Assembly: GCA_002698045.1 (NCBI GenBank)
Contig: NZUR01000012.1
Span: forward strand, 1-7,441
Direction of reading: 5' to 3'
Source of the DNA: Thiotrichales bacterium
GTDB taxonomy: Bacteria > Pseudomonadota > Gammaproteobacteria > PS1 > Pseudothioglobaceae
Length of the DNA stretch: 7,441 bases
The position numbers and the translations under genes were made by a program. The notes beneath the pieces are model-generated. The model saw nothing but the letters and a program-made list of their open reading frames with translations. It made no database searches and was not told the origin of the DNA. Below, piece after piece: positions 1 to 5,686 of this stretch (the stretch's first letter is position 1; every line of letters begins with the position of its first letter).

Positions 1-1
1 A

Positions 2-199
2 CCTTGTCGTGTGTATTTTGACTTGTTCAATGCCTCTTCACTTGATTTTGTGATTTGGGCTTTCAGTACGATCACCGAGGGAGCAGAATTTAAGAGAATC
101 AAAGGAAAATTATTGCTTGATGTAGCTGACATTATTGCTGATCATGGTGCTGAAATTGCCTATCCAACTCAAACTCTGCATATTCAAAAACCCGAGTAA
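2..199 (+). CDS. MscS-family mechanosensitive ion channel, C-terminal fragment (5' end outside window)
   Basis: The reading frame is open from the left edge (it reads P-C-R-V-Y-F-D-L-F...), so this is the last 65 or so residues of a longer protein. The GTG at 11 is an internal valine codon, not a start. The segment [13 protein letters not shown], followed by a [29 protein letters not shown] stretch and the ending LHIQKPE, is typical of the cytoplasmic C-terminal alpha/beta domain of MscS-type small-conductance channels, which form inner-membrane heptamers and release solutes on hypo-osmotic shock. The membrane helices and the pore are outside the window, so the subfamily (MscS, YnaI or MscK-like) cannot be decided. 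Its TAA stop overlaps the miaB ATG by one base (TAATG, 197-201), suggesting co-transcription and coupled translation. The family call is fairly secure despite the short length. Confidence 0.8.
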   Translation, partial: PCRVYFDLFNASSLDFVIWAFSTITEGAEFKRIKGKLLLDVADIIADHGAEIAYPTQTLHIQKPE

Positions 200-1521
200 T
201 GGGTATCTCTAAATTGCATATACGCACCTTCGGGTGTCAAATGAATGAGTACGACTCGAACAAAATGAGTGACGTACTAAAGCATTCTCATGGGCTCGAA
301 GTAACTGATGACATTAAGCAGGCAGATGTTCTTTTAATTAATACCTGTTCAATTCGCGAAAAGGCCGAGGAAAAACTATTTCATCAACTAGGGCGCTGGA
401 AAAAATTAAAAACCAATAATCCAAACCTAGTAATTGGTGTAGGAGGCTGTGTTGCCTCTCAAGAAGGCGACCTAATACTTAAAAGAGCACCATATGTCGA
501 TATGATTTTTGGCCCTCAAACACTTCATAGGCTCCCAAATATGCTCAATGAAGTACTTGATAATAGTGACATAAGTATTGACATTTCTTTCCCAGAAATT
601 GAAAAATTTGATTATTTACCTGAGCCTCACAGTGAAGGAGCATCAGCATTCGTCTCGATAATGGAAGGCTGCAGCAAATATTGTACTTTTTGCGTTGTCC
701 CATATACCAGAGGTGAAGAAATATCTCGACCTTTTAATGATGTGATTCGTGAAGTTGAATCCTTAGCTACACAAGGAGTTAAAGAAATTAACCTACTAGG
801 TCAAAATGTTAATGCTTTCAGGGGCCTTATGGATGATGGTGAGGTTGCTGATTTAGCGCTATTGATTGCAATTGTTGCTCAAGTATCTGGGATTGAAAGG
901 ATTCGATACACAACATCTCATCCGGTAGAGTTCAGTGAACGACTGATTCAAGCCTATGCTGAGGTGCCAGAACTAGTCTCACATCTTCATCTACCTGTCC
1001 AGAGTGGATCAGACAAAATCCTAGGTCTAATGAAGCGAGGTCATACCGCTGTAGAATACAAATCGAAGATTCGTAATTTAAAGAAAGTTAGACCTGATAT
1101 TTCTCTTTCTTCAGATTTCATTATTGGTTTTCCTGGTGAAACAGAAGAAGATTTTAATAACACAATGAAACTTATTGATGAGGTAGGGTTTGACAAATCC
1201 TTCAGTTTTATTTATTCAAAGCGGCCAGGAACAATTGCATCAAGCCTGCCTGATGATGTCAAATCATCGGTAAAAAAACATCGACTTTCTCTTATTCAAG
1301 ATAAACTTAATAAAAATACTGAAGAAATCTCCAAGTCTATGATTGGAAGTATTCAAAAAGTTCTTGTAGAGGGTCTTTCAAAAAAAGGCCCCACTCTTTC
1401 AGGTAGAACAGAAAATATGCGAACAGCCCACTTCATTGGTAATAGTGATTTGATTGGTAAACTTGTTTCTGTAAAAATTACAGACGGCTTTGGTAACTCT
1501 CTCAAAGCCGAGCTAGTATAG
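199..1521 (+). CDS. miaB: tRNA-2-methylthio-N6-dimethylallyladenosine (ms2i6A37) synthase MiaB
   Basis: Radical-SAM methylthiotransferase of 440 aa that adds a methylthio group to i6A at position 37 of tRNAs reading UNN codons, acting in the cytoplasm after MiaA. The N-terminal MTTase domain (about 1-140) carries the three cysteines of the auxiliary 4Fe-4S cluster: C13 in [12 protein letters not shown]50 in [13 protein letters not shown] and C84 in [11 protein letters not shown]. The radical SAM domain has the CxxxCxxC motif at C158/C162/C165 ([20 protein letters not shown]), followed by [22 protein letters not shown] and [21 protein letters not shown] domain closes the protein (about 378-438). 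E. coli MiaB is 474 aa; the difference is mainly a missing C-terminal tail beyond TRAM. The ATG at 199 overlaps the upstream stop as TAATG, and [16 protein letters not shown] aligns with the family N-terminus. No clear Shine-Dalgarno is seen, so coupling is likely. The gene converges with the downstream deacetylase gene with a 2-nt gap. Confidence 0.97.
   Translation: MGISKLHIRTFGCQMNEYDSNKMSDVLKHSHGLEVTDDIKQADVLLINTCSIREKAEEKLFHQLGRWKKLKTNNPNLVIGVGGCVASQEGDLILKRAPYVDMIFGPQTLHRLPNMLNEVLDNSDISIDISFPEIEKFDYLPEPHSEGASAFVSIMEGCSKYCTFCVVPYTRGEEISRPFNDVIREVESLATQGVKEINLLGQNVNAFRGLMDDGEVADLALLIAIVAQVSGIERIRYTTSHPVEFSERLIQAYAEVPELVSHLHLPVQSGSDKILGLMKRGHTAVEYKSKIRNLKKVRPDISLSSDFIIGFPGETEEDFNNTMKLIDEVGFDKSFSFIYSKRPGTIASSLPDDVKSSVKKHRLSLIQDKLNKNTEEISKSMIGSIQKVLVEGLSKKGPTLSGRTENMRTAHFIGNSDLIGKLVSVKITDGFGNSLKAELV
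1469..1483. repeat. Short palindrome CTGTAAAAATTACAG next to the miaB 3' hairpin
   Basis: CTGTAA / TTACAG form a perfect 6-bp stem with a 3-nt AAA loop, lying 1 nt away from the 1485-1510 hairpin. Both lie in miaB coding sequence and in the presumed 3' UTR of the convergent deacetylase gene. Its T-run on the minus strand overlaps the U-tract proposed for the neighbouring hairpin. It may be part of a 3'-end structure or simply chance in AT-rich DNA. Confidence 0.35.
1485..1510. terminator. Perfect 8-bp hairpin in the miaB 3' end, possible terminator for the minus-strand deacetylase gene
   Basis: CGGCTTTG (1485-1492) and CAAAGCCG (1503-1510) are perfect inverted arms around a 10-nt loop, within the last codons of miaB. 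Read on the minus strand, the hairpin starts about 14 nt after the deacetylase stop and is followed by TCTGTAATTTTTAC, a short T-run a few bases downstream. That could act as a weak intrinsic terminator for the deacetylase transcript. On the plus strand no T-run follows, so it does not look like a terminator for miaB. The T-run is suboptimal, so the functional call is tentative. Confidence 0.4.
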
Positions 1522-1523
1522 AC

Positions 1524-2546
1524 CTAGAGTCTTAACCAAAGCTTAGAATACCAGTAGTATCGCCCTCTCTCTTCTGAAGGCATTGTACAGTTGTATCTAC
1601 TTCTTCCTATTGTCAGAGGCTTTTTTGACTTAACAGTTAGCATCTGTGGTGACAACCATTTAAGCTCTGGCTTATCTTGACCAGAAACATAACATGAAAA
1701 ATTAGCTCTCTCATATGTTGTTAAAGAACGTGAAAAAGATAAAGTTAATAAGGGCATAAAGTCACCAGAAATAACCATAGCTTTAGGGTCTTCTGAATCA
1801 ACTGGCATATGCAAAGTATTTATCTTTAAAGTAAAGCTATCCATTGTTGCATATGGACCTGACATTGAGAATCTTGGCAAGTTTAAAAAATCACTCTCAT
1901 TACTTACAACACCTGATTGCTGACCAAAACCAATGTATCCAAGAGAATTTAGAAGTGAATAGGTATTATCATCAAACTCTCCATAGGGGTAGGCAAAAAA
2001 TTTATCTTCTATACCCAATTCTTTTGTTATTCTTTCTTGAGCCAGGGTGATTTCGTTTTGCAAAGTCAAAGCATCTTGATCAACTAGGTGAAGGTGTTTT
2101 ATGCTGTGGTTATATACATCCACAAGACCTGACATTTCACGAAGCTGCTGCCAAGACATCATCAATTTATAGCTCTTGTCGATAGACTCCGTTGATACAA
2201 ACACTGACATTGGTAATTGATATTTAACTAGCAAAGGATATGCCTCGGTATAGAAAGACAAAAAACCATCATCGGCCGTTAAACTTACACATTTTTTAGG
2301 CAATTTTTCTTGTGCTTTTAGTCTTTGCACGACATCACTCAACGGAAGCACCTTGTACTCGTTCTCTATCAAATACTCTAAGTGACTCCTAAAAACCTTT
2401 GGAGAGGTACTAGTCGATTTAGGCTCCTCATCTGAAAAGCGATGGTACAGAAGCAATACACACTCGCTATCATCCGCAAATGAGATGAATGGGGACAATA
2501 TGCATACTACAAATAAAATATTTAAGGAAATTCTAAGTTTCTTCAT
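1524..2546 (-). CDS. Secreted polysaccharide deacetylase-like protein (NodB/CE4 fold, PgaB-like N-terminal part)
   Basis: A 340-aa exported protein. Residues 1-24 form a signal peptide (KKLR n-region, hydrophobic core, SFA-DD cleavage site after A24), placing it in the periplasm or outside the cell. Residues about 28-245 match the NodB/CE4 metal-dependent deacetylase fold: LLLYHRF at 31-37, motif 1 as LTADDGF (D92 base and D93 metal ligand by homology), motif 2 as HSIKH (H147 and H151, metal ligands), motif 3 as FAYPYGEF (184-191), then LPRFSM. The stretch around SLTADDGFLSFYTEAYPLL resembles the deacetylase part of PgaB, but PgaB's C-terminal glycoside hydrolase domain is absent. Usually motif 1 is TFDDG; here F is replaced by A. 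Residues about 250-340 look like a beta-rich extra domain with C285 and C320 that I do not recognise. The substrate is unknown: N-acetylated exopolysaccharide or peptidoglycan are possibilities. The gene runs opposite to all its neighbours. The start is set by the signal peptide; no Shine-Dalgarno is visible. Confidence 0.85.
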   Translation of the reverse strand: MKKLRISLNILFVVCILSPFISFADDSECVLLLYHRFSDEEPKSTSTSPKVFRSHLEYLIENEYKVLPLSDVVQRLKAQEKLPKKCVSLTADDGFLSFYTEAYPLLVKYQLPMSVFVSTESIDKSYKLMMSWQQLREMSGLVDVYNHSIKHLHLVDQDALTLQNEITLAQERITKELGIEDKFFAYPYGEFDDNTYSLLNSLGYIGFGQQSGVVSNESDFLNLPRFSMSGPYATMDSFTLKINTLHMPVDSEDPKAMVISGDFMPLLTLSFSRSLTTYERANFSCYVSGQDKPELKWLSPQMLTVKSKKPLTIGRSRYNCTMPSEERGRYYWYSKLWLRL

Positions 2547-2552
2547 AAGTTA

Positions 2553-2596
2553 AATGATAAATCAAATAATATTGTAAATCGCACAACTTATCATTT
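2553..2596. promoter_or_regulatory. Divergent intergenic region with a 9-bp inverted repeat between the deacetylase gene and phoH
   Basis: The 81-nt gap (2547-2627) must hold the starts of both divergent transcripts. AAATGATAA (2552-2560) and TTATCATTT (2588-2596) are perfect inverted arms separated by 27 nt and could be an operator half-site pair. On the minus strand TACAAT (2576-2571) is a reasonable -10 box for the deacetylase gene, leaving a leader of about 18 nt, but no good -35 is seen. AT-rich DNA makes a chance repeat quite plausible. Confidence 0.25.
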
Positions 2597-2614
2597 GTTT
2601 TCAATGTAATTCAG

Positions 2615-2620
2615 TAAAAT
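2615..2620 (+). promoter_or_regulatory. Possible -10 box (TAAAAT) for the phoH-mnmA-hflD operon
   Basis: TAAAAT lies only 7 nt before the phoH ATG. The best upstream -35 candidate, TTGTTT at 2595-2600, is only 14 nt away, which is short. If used, the transcript would start almost at the ATG, giving a leaderless or near-leaderless phoH mRNA, in line with the absence of a Shine-Dalgarno. Weak evidence. Confidence 0.25.
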
Positions 2621-2627
2621 ATTAATC

Positions 2628-3542
2628 ATGAAATTTACACTTGATATTCAAAGCTCCGAACAACTTGCAAATATTTGTGGAGTTTTTGATAAGAACCTCG
2701 ACTATATTGCTTCAAACCTTAATATCAATGTCTCAAACAAGGGGTCTGATTTTAAAATTAAAGGTGAAAATACACCTTTAGCGGTTTCAGTTTTACAAGA
2801 CCTTCTGACATTATCAGAAAGTAAGGCTATTGATTTTGGTGATGTTGATCTTTGCATTCAGTCACTAAATAATCCTAATGGTACTACTAAATCAGTCACC
2901 ATAAAAACAAGTCGGAAACATATCAATATTCGAAGCACTAACCAACAAAAGTATGTCAATGCCATTATAGAAAATGATGCAGTATTTGCGATAGGCCCTG
3001 CAGGAACAGGAAAAACATATTTAGCAGTCGCGAGGGCCGTTGAGGCTCTTGAAAGCTCCAACATTAAAAGAATAGTACTAGTTAGACCTGCCGTTGAAGC
3101 TGGAGAGAAATTAGGTTTTTTACCGGGCGATCTAAGTGAAAAAGTTGACCCTTATCTGCGCCCAATTTATGATGCACTCTATGAATTTATAGGCTTTGAA
3201 AGAGTAAATAGACTAATAGAGAAGCAAGTCATCGAGGTTGCCCCATTAGCTTTTATGAGAGGTCGAACCCTAAATGAGGCTTATATTATTCTTGATGAAG
3301 CTCAAAACACTACCATACCTCAAATGAAAATGTTTTTAACTCGAATGGGATTTGGCTCAAAGATGGTAATTACTGGAGATATCACTCAAATAGACCTACC
3401 TGTTCCAAACCAATCAGGCCTTATAGACGCAATTAAAATTCTTCATAATATCGAAAATATTGCTTTTTGTAATTTTGATGCTCATGACGTTGTTAGGCAT
3501 CAATTGGTTAAAAAAATTGTCAGCGCCTACGATCAATCATAA
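2628..3542 (+). CDS. ybeZ: PhoH-like P-loop ATPase (YbeZ/PhoL type)
   Basis: A 304-aa cytoplasmic NTPase of the PhoH family. An N-terminal domain of about 90 residues (starting MKFTLDIQSSEQLANICG) matches the RNA-binding-like N-terminus of the YbeZ/PhoL subgroup. The ATPase domain has Walker A GPAGTGKT at 123-130, the family signature VRPAVEAGEKLGFLPGDL at 152-169, Walker B YIILDEAQN at 219-227, a sensor-like VITGD at 247-251 and the terminal DVVRH at 287-291. These proteins are thought to act as RNA helicase-like factors working with the endoribonuclease YbeY in rRNA maturation. Here ybeY is not adjacent: the next gene is mnmA, whose ATG overlaps the phoH stop by 1 nt (TAATG, 3540-3544). Length is slightly below E. 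coli YbeZ. The ATG at 2628 fits the family N-terminus and has no Shine-Dalgarno. The family is certain; the exact biochemical role is less well established. Confidence 0.95.
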   Translation: MKFTLDIQSSEQLANICGVFDKNLDYIASNLNINVSNKGSDFKIKGENTPLAVSVLQDLLTLSESKAIDFGDVDLCIQSLNNPNGTTKSVTIKTSRKHINIRSTNQQKYVNAIIENDAVFAIGPAGTGKTYLAVARAVEALESSNIKRIVLVRPAVEAGEKLGFLPGDLSEKVDPYLRPIYDALYEFIGFERVNRLIEKQVIEVAPLAFMRGRTLNEAYIILDEAQNTTIPQMKMFLTRMGFGSKMVITGDITQIDLPVPNQSGLIDAIKILHNIENIAFCNFDAHDVVRHQLVKKIVSAYDQS

Positions 3543-4633
3543 TGAGCATCACTGCTAATAAAATCATTGTTGGCCTCTCTGGGGGTGTTGATTCATCTGT
3601 TGCAGCCTTTCTTCTTCTAGAACAAGGATTTCAAGTAGAGGCTTTGTTTATGAAAAACTGGGATGAGGATGACGATGACAAATATTGTAGTGCATCTGAA
3701 GACTTGTCAGATGCACAGCAGGTTGCCGATCAACTAGGCATAAAGCTTCACACAGTAAACTTCTCACACGAATACTGGGAAGACGTCTTTGAGAATTTTT
3801 TGTCTGAGCATAAAAAAGGTAGAACTCCCAATCCTGATGTATTGTGCAACCAGAAAATAAAATTTAAAGCATTCTTAGATTATGCAAAAGACCTTGGTGC
3901 CAAAAAAATTGCAACTGGTCACTACGCAAGAATTGCTGAAAGTAATAAAAAGTATCTCTTAAAAACTGGAATTGATGGCAATAAAGATCAGAGCTACTTC
4001 CTTCACTTACTAAATCAAGAGCAACTCTCTCAAAGCTTATTTCCGCTTGGTGAAATAAACAAAAAGCATGTTCGTGAAATTGCAAAAAATAACAACTTTA
4101 TAAATTCTGAAAAGAAAGATTCAACGGGAATTTGCTTTATTGGTGAAAGACCATTTGCAGAATTCTTGACTAATTTTCTGCCTAAAGAGAAAGGCGATAT
4201 TGTTGATGAAGATGGGCGTTTTATTAAACATCATGATGGCCTTCCTTTCTACACAATTGGTCAACGCAAAGGACTTGAGATTGGTGGTGGCTTTAGTGAT
4301 TCTCCTGAGCCATGGTTTGTTGCAGATAAACTAATCGAATCAAATAAAATAGTCGCCGTCCAAGGTGACAGCCCTTTGCTTTATCATAATTCACTTGTAG
4401 CAGACAGTGTTCACTGGATAGATAAAGCCCCTAATTTTCCACTTACATGTGATGCTAAAATACGTTATCGTCAAGCATCTCAAGAATGCAAGGTAACTAT
4501 GCTAGATGTTGATTGTATAAAAGTTGATTTTAAAGACACTCAAAGAGCTATAACGCCTGGTCAGTCAGTCGTTTTTTATGATGGCGATGTTTGCCTTGGT
4601 GGAAGCGTAATTAAATCTAAGGCTAATGAATAA
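3542..4633 (+). CDS. mnmA: tRNA-specific 2-thiouridylase MnmA
   Basis: A 363-aa ATP-dependent enzyme that thiolates C2 of uridine 34 in the tRNAs for Lys, Glu and Gln, receiving sulfur through the IscS-Tus relay in the cytoplasm. The N-terminal PP-loop domain carries the ATP-binding motif SGGVDSS at 13-19 (in VGLSGGVDSSVAA), MKNWDEDDDDKYCSA at 37-51 and the catalytic cysteine C102 in NPDVLCNQKIKF. ATGHYAR (124-130) and KDQSYFL (148-154) follow. The persulfide-forming cysteine C198 sits in DSTGICFIGERPF. The central and C-terminal beta domains show YTIGQRKGLEIGG, EPWFV, RYRQ (308-311) and TPGQSVVFYDGDVCLGG. Length and motif spacing match the family (E. coli about 368 aa). It overlaps phoH by 1 nt upstream and hflD by 8 nt downstream, so co-transcription is very likely. 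No Shine-Dalgarno precedes the ATG; re-initiation at TAATG is the simplest explanation. No oddities in the active site. Confidence 0.97.
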   Translation: MSITANKIIVGLSGGVDSSVAAFLLLEQGFQVEALFMKNWDEDDDDKYCSASEDLSDAQQVADQLGIKLHTVNFSHEYWEDVFENFLSEHKKGRTPNPDVLCNQKIKFKAFLDYAKDLGAKKIATGHYARIAESNKKYLLKTGIDGNKDQSYFLHLLNQEQLSQSLFPLGEINKKHVREIAKNNNFINSEKKDSTGICFIGERPFAEFLTNFLPKEKGDIVDEDGRFIKHHDGLPFYTIGQRKGLEIGGGFSDSPEPWFVADKLIESNKIVAVQGDSPLLYHNSLVADSVHWIDKAPNFPLTCDAKIRYRQASQECKVTMLDVDCIKVDFKDTQRAITPGQSVVFYDGDVCLGGSVIKSKANE

Positions 4634-5231
4634 AACAGCAAAACAAACCCTAGCATTGGCAAGCATATTTCAATCTACAGCATTAGTACACCAACTCGCC
4701 TCAACCGGACAATGCGATAGTCATACTAATAGAGCAAGCTTAAATAGCATTGTTAATGAAAGCGACTCGGTTGATGAAATTTTCACCTCTCCAGAAGATT
4801 TAAAAATAGGTTTTGATTCTTTAAGGTTTTTATTCGAGAAAAAGTCAATAGATATGCATAATGTGATGTTGTATGCAACAGCATTAATTAATCTTGAAAA
4901 AAAATTAATGAAAAAACCAGATTTGTTAAATCAGATTTCCAATGAAATTAGTCTCATCAATAAGCAGGAATTTTTTGACATTCATCACAGTAATTCAATT
5001 GCTAGGCTTGCTGAACTTTACAAAAATACTCTAGGTAGCCTCAATCCGACTATTATGGTCAGGGGCGAACAAATCTACCTCACAAACCGTCACACTGCAA
5101 ACCATATAAGGGCACTACTTTTAGCTGGCATAAGAGCTGTGTCTTTATGGAAATCGCAAGGCGGCAAAACATGGCACTTACTGCTCAATAAGAAAAAAAC
5201 ACTTCAATACGTTAAATCACTAGCAAATTAA
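4626..5231 (+). CDS. hflD: High frequency lysogenization protein HflD homologue
   Basis: A 201-aa, largely helical, cytoplasmic or membrane-peripheral protein of the HflD (YcfC) family; E. coli HflD is 213 aa. Recognisable blocks are TLALASIFQSTALVHQLAST followed by GQCD near the N-terminus (8-31), SLNSIV (38-43), LKIGFDSLRFLF (59-70), ALINLEKKLM (86-95), SIARLAELYKNTLGSLNPTIMVRG (internal) and the C-terminal RALLLAGIRAVSLWKSQGG (162-180), all in the family order. In E. coli HflD was identified through phage lambda CII, which it destabilises; its normal cellular role is unclear. Conservation of its place directly after mnmA suggests a link to that gene, but this is inference. The ATG overlaps the mnmA stop in ATGAATAA (4626-4633); an AAGG just before it is too close to be a good Shine-Dalgarno. 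In E. coli purB follows; here it is rpsT, behind its own promoter. No clear terminator follows hflD. Confidence 0.92.
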   Translation: MNKTAKQTLALASIFQSTALVHQLASTGQCDSHTNRASLNSIVNESDSVDEIFTSPEDLKIGFDSLRFLFEKKSIDMHNVMLYATALINLEKKLMKKPDLLNQISNEISLINKQEFFDIHHSNSIARLAELYKNTLGSLNPTIMVRGEQIYLTNRHTANHIRALLLAGIRAVSLWKSQGGKTWHLLLNKKKTLQYVKSLAN

Positions 5232-5249
5232 GCTGGTGCAAACTAATAC

Positions 5250-5278
5250 TTGCATAAATACAGGCTAGACTCTATAAT
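5250..5278 (+). promoter_or_regulatory. Sigma70-type promoter of rpsT
   Basis: TTGCAT (-35, 5250-5255) and TATAAT (-10, 5273-5278) are separated by exactly 17 nt: four of six and six of six matches to consensus with ideal spacing. Transcription would start near 5285, giving a leader of about 30 nt before the rpsT ATG. A TGCAA/TTGCA inverted repeat (5237-5241 and 5250-5254) overlaps the -35 box and may be chance. A strong dedicated promoter suits a highly expressed ribosomal protein gene. Confidence 0.8.
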
Positions 5279-5314
5279 TCATGTTTTTGTAATTTAACCA
5301 TTAAATAAAACAAT

Positions 5315-5575
5315 ATGGCCAACTCAGCAGCATCAAAGAAACGCGCAAGACAAGCAGTAAAACGTAACCAACATAATTCACAAATTCGAGCTAAAGTTCG
5401 CACCTTTGTCAAGAAGGTTGTTTCTGCAATTTCTGCTGGAAATAAAGAAGAGGCCATTAGTGGCTTCACAGTGATGCAAAAGAATGTTGATCAGGCTGTC
5501 AGTAAAGGCTTAATTCATAAAAATCAAGCTGCCAGAAAAAAGTCTCGCCTTAGCACCCAAATTAAAGCCCTTTAA
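5315..5575 (+). CDS. rpsT: 30S ribosomal protein bS20
   Basis: An 86-aa, very basic protein matching bS20, a primary 16S rRNA-binding protein of the 30S subunit that binds early in assembly. The start MANSAASKKRARQAVKRNQHN is the characteristic family N-terminus, and the helical remainder includes RAKVRTFVKKVVSAI, an A-rich middle, and the C-terminal GLIHKNQAARKKSRLSTQIKAL. Length matches the family (E. coli 87 aa). The ATG at 5315 gives the expected MANS/MANIKS-type start; the leader (about 30 nt from the predicted transcription start) is AT-rich and has no Shine-Dalgarno, which is notable for a ribosomal protein gene. E. coli rpsT also has a non-optimal start and is translationally autoregulated; whether that applies here cannot be seen. 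It is a monocistronic unit: own promoter upstream, strong intrinsic terminator about 65 nt downstream. Confidence 0.98.
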   Translation: MANSAASKKRARQAVKRNQHNSQIRAKVRTFVKKVVSAISAGNKEEAISGFTVMQKNVDQAVSKGLIHKNQAARKKSRLSTQIKAL

Positions 5576-5632
5576 AATTTGATTATTAATTTGGTTTTTA
5601 GCAGGTTAATATCTAAATCGCAAAATCATAGT

Positions 5633-5638
5633 TATAAT
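5633..5638 (+). promoter_or_regulatory. Isolated perfect -10 hexamer (TATAAT) touching the rpsT terminator, possible smr-xseA promoter
   Basis: TATAAT sits one base before the terminator stem. No -35 resembling TTGACA lies 16-18 nt upstream (TATCTA at 17 nt), and there is no TGn extension. A transcript beginning here would start near 5645, inside the left arm of the hairpin, so it would not form the full terminator and could run into smr. An alternative -10, TAAAAT at 5670-5675, would give an almost leaderless smr mRNA. Tentative. Confidence 0.3.
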
Positions 5639-5639
5639 T

Positions 5640-5664
5640 AAAACCCTCCTTTGAGGGTTTTTTT
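5640..5664 (+). terminator. Rho-independent terminator of rpsT
   Basis: The arms AAAACCCTC (5640-5648) and GAGGGTTTT (5653-5661) pair perfectly over 9 bp around a CTTT tetraloop, and an uninterrupted T-run covers 5658-5664. It is a textbook intrinsic terminator lying 65 nt after the rpsT stop. The flanking A-run makes it partly symmetrical, but nothing is transcribed toward it from the right. Confidence 0.93.
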
Positions 5665-5686
5665 ATGCATAAAATTTATTACCATT

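Noticed and set aside
11..13. GTG at 11 as the start of a short 62-residue protein
   Set aside because: The frame is open to the left edge and the protein is plainly the C-terminal part of an MscS-type channel, so GTG is an internal valine.
1615..1630. T-run after AGAGGC as a terminator for miaB
   Set aside because: No properly spaced stem pairs with the GAGGC segment; the nearest CCTCT lies about 50 nt upstream, and the run encodes a lysine stretch of the deacetylase.
1844..2050. Plus-strand open frame opposite the deacetylase gene
   Set aside because: It is antisense to a well-supported coding region, has no recognisable domain and no initiation signals.
2858..3064. Minus-strand open frame within phoH
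   Set aside because: Shadow frame across the Walker A region of a conserved gene; no family resemblance.
3653..3688. Acidic run DEDDDDK in MnmA as an inserted tag or unusual site
   Set aside because: Acidic residues at this place (NWxEDD...YC) are normal in MnmA proteins, so it is an ordinary family feature.
3864..4085. Minus-strand open frame within mnmA
   Set aside because: Shadow of a conserved gene with no independent support.
5272..5469. Minus-strand open frame across rpsT and its promoter
   Set aside because: Overlaps the conserved bS20 gene and has no recognisable protein features beyond those expected of a reversed basic gene.
5651..5686. Extended smr start at TTG 5651
   Set aside because: The added 12 codons would lie inside the rpsT terminator stem and T-run; the ATG at 5687 is a better start and the extra residues match nothing in the family.
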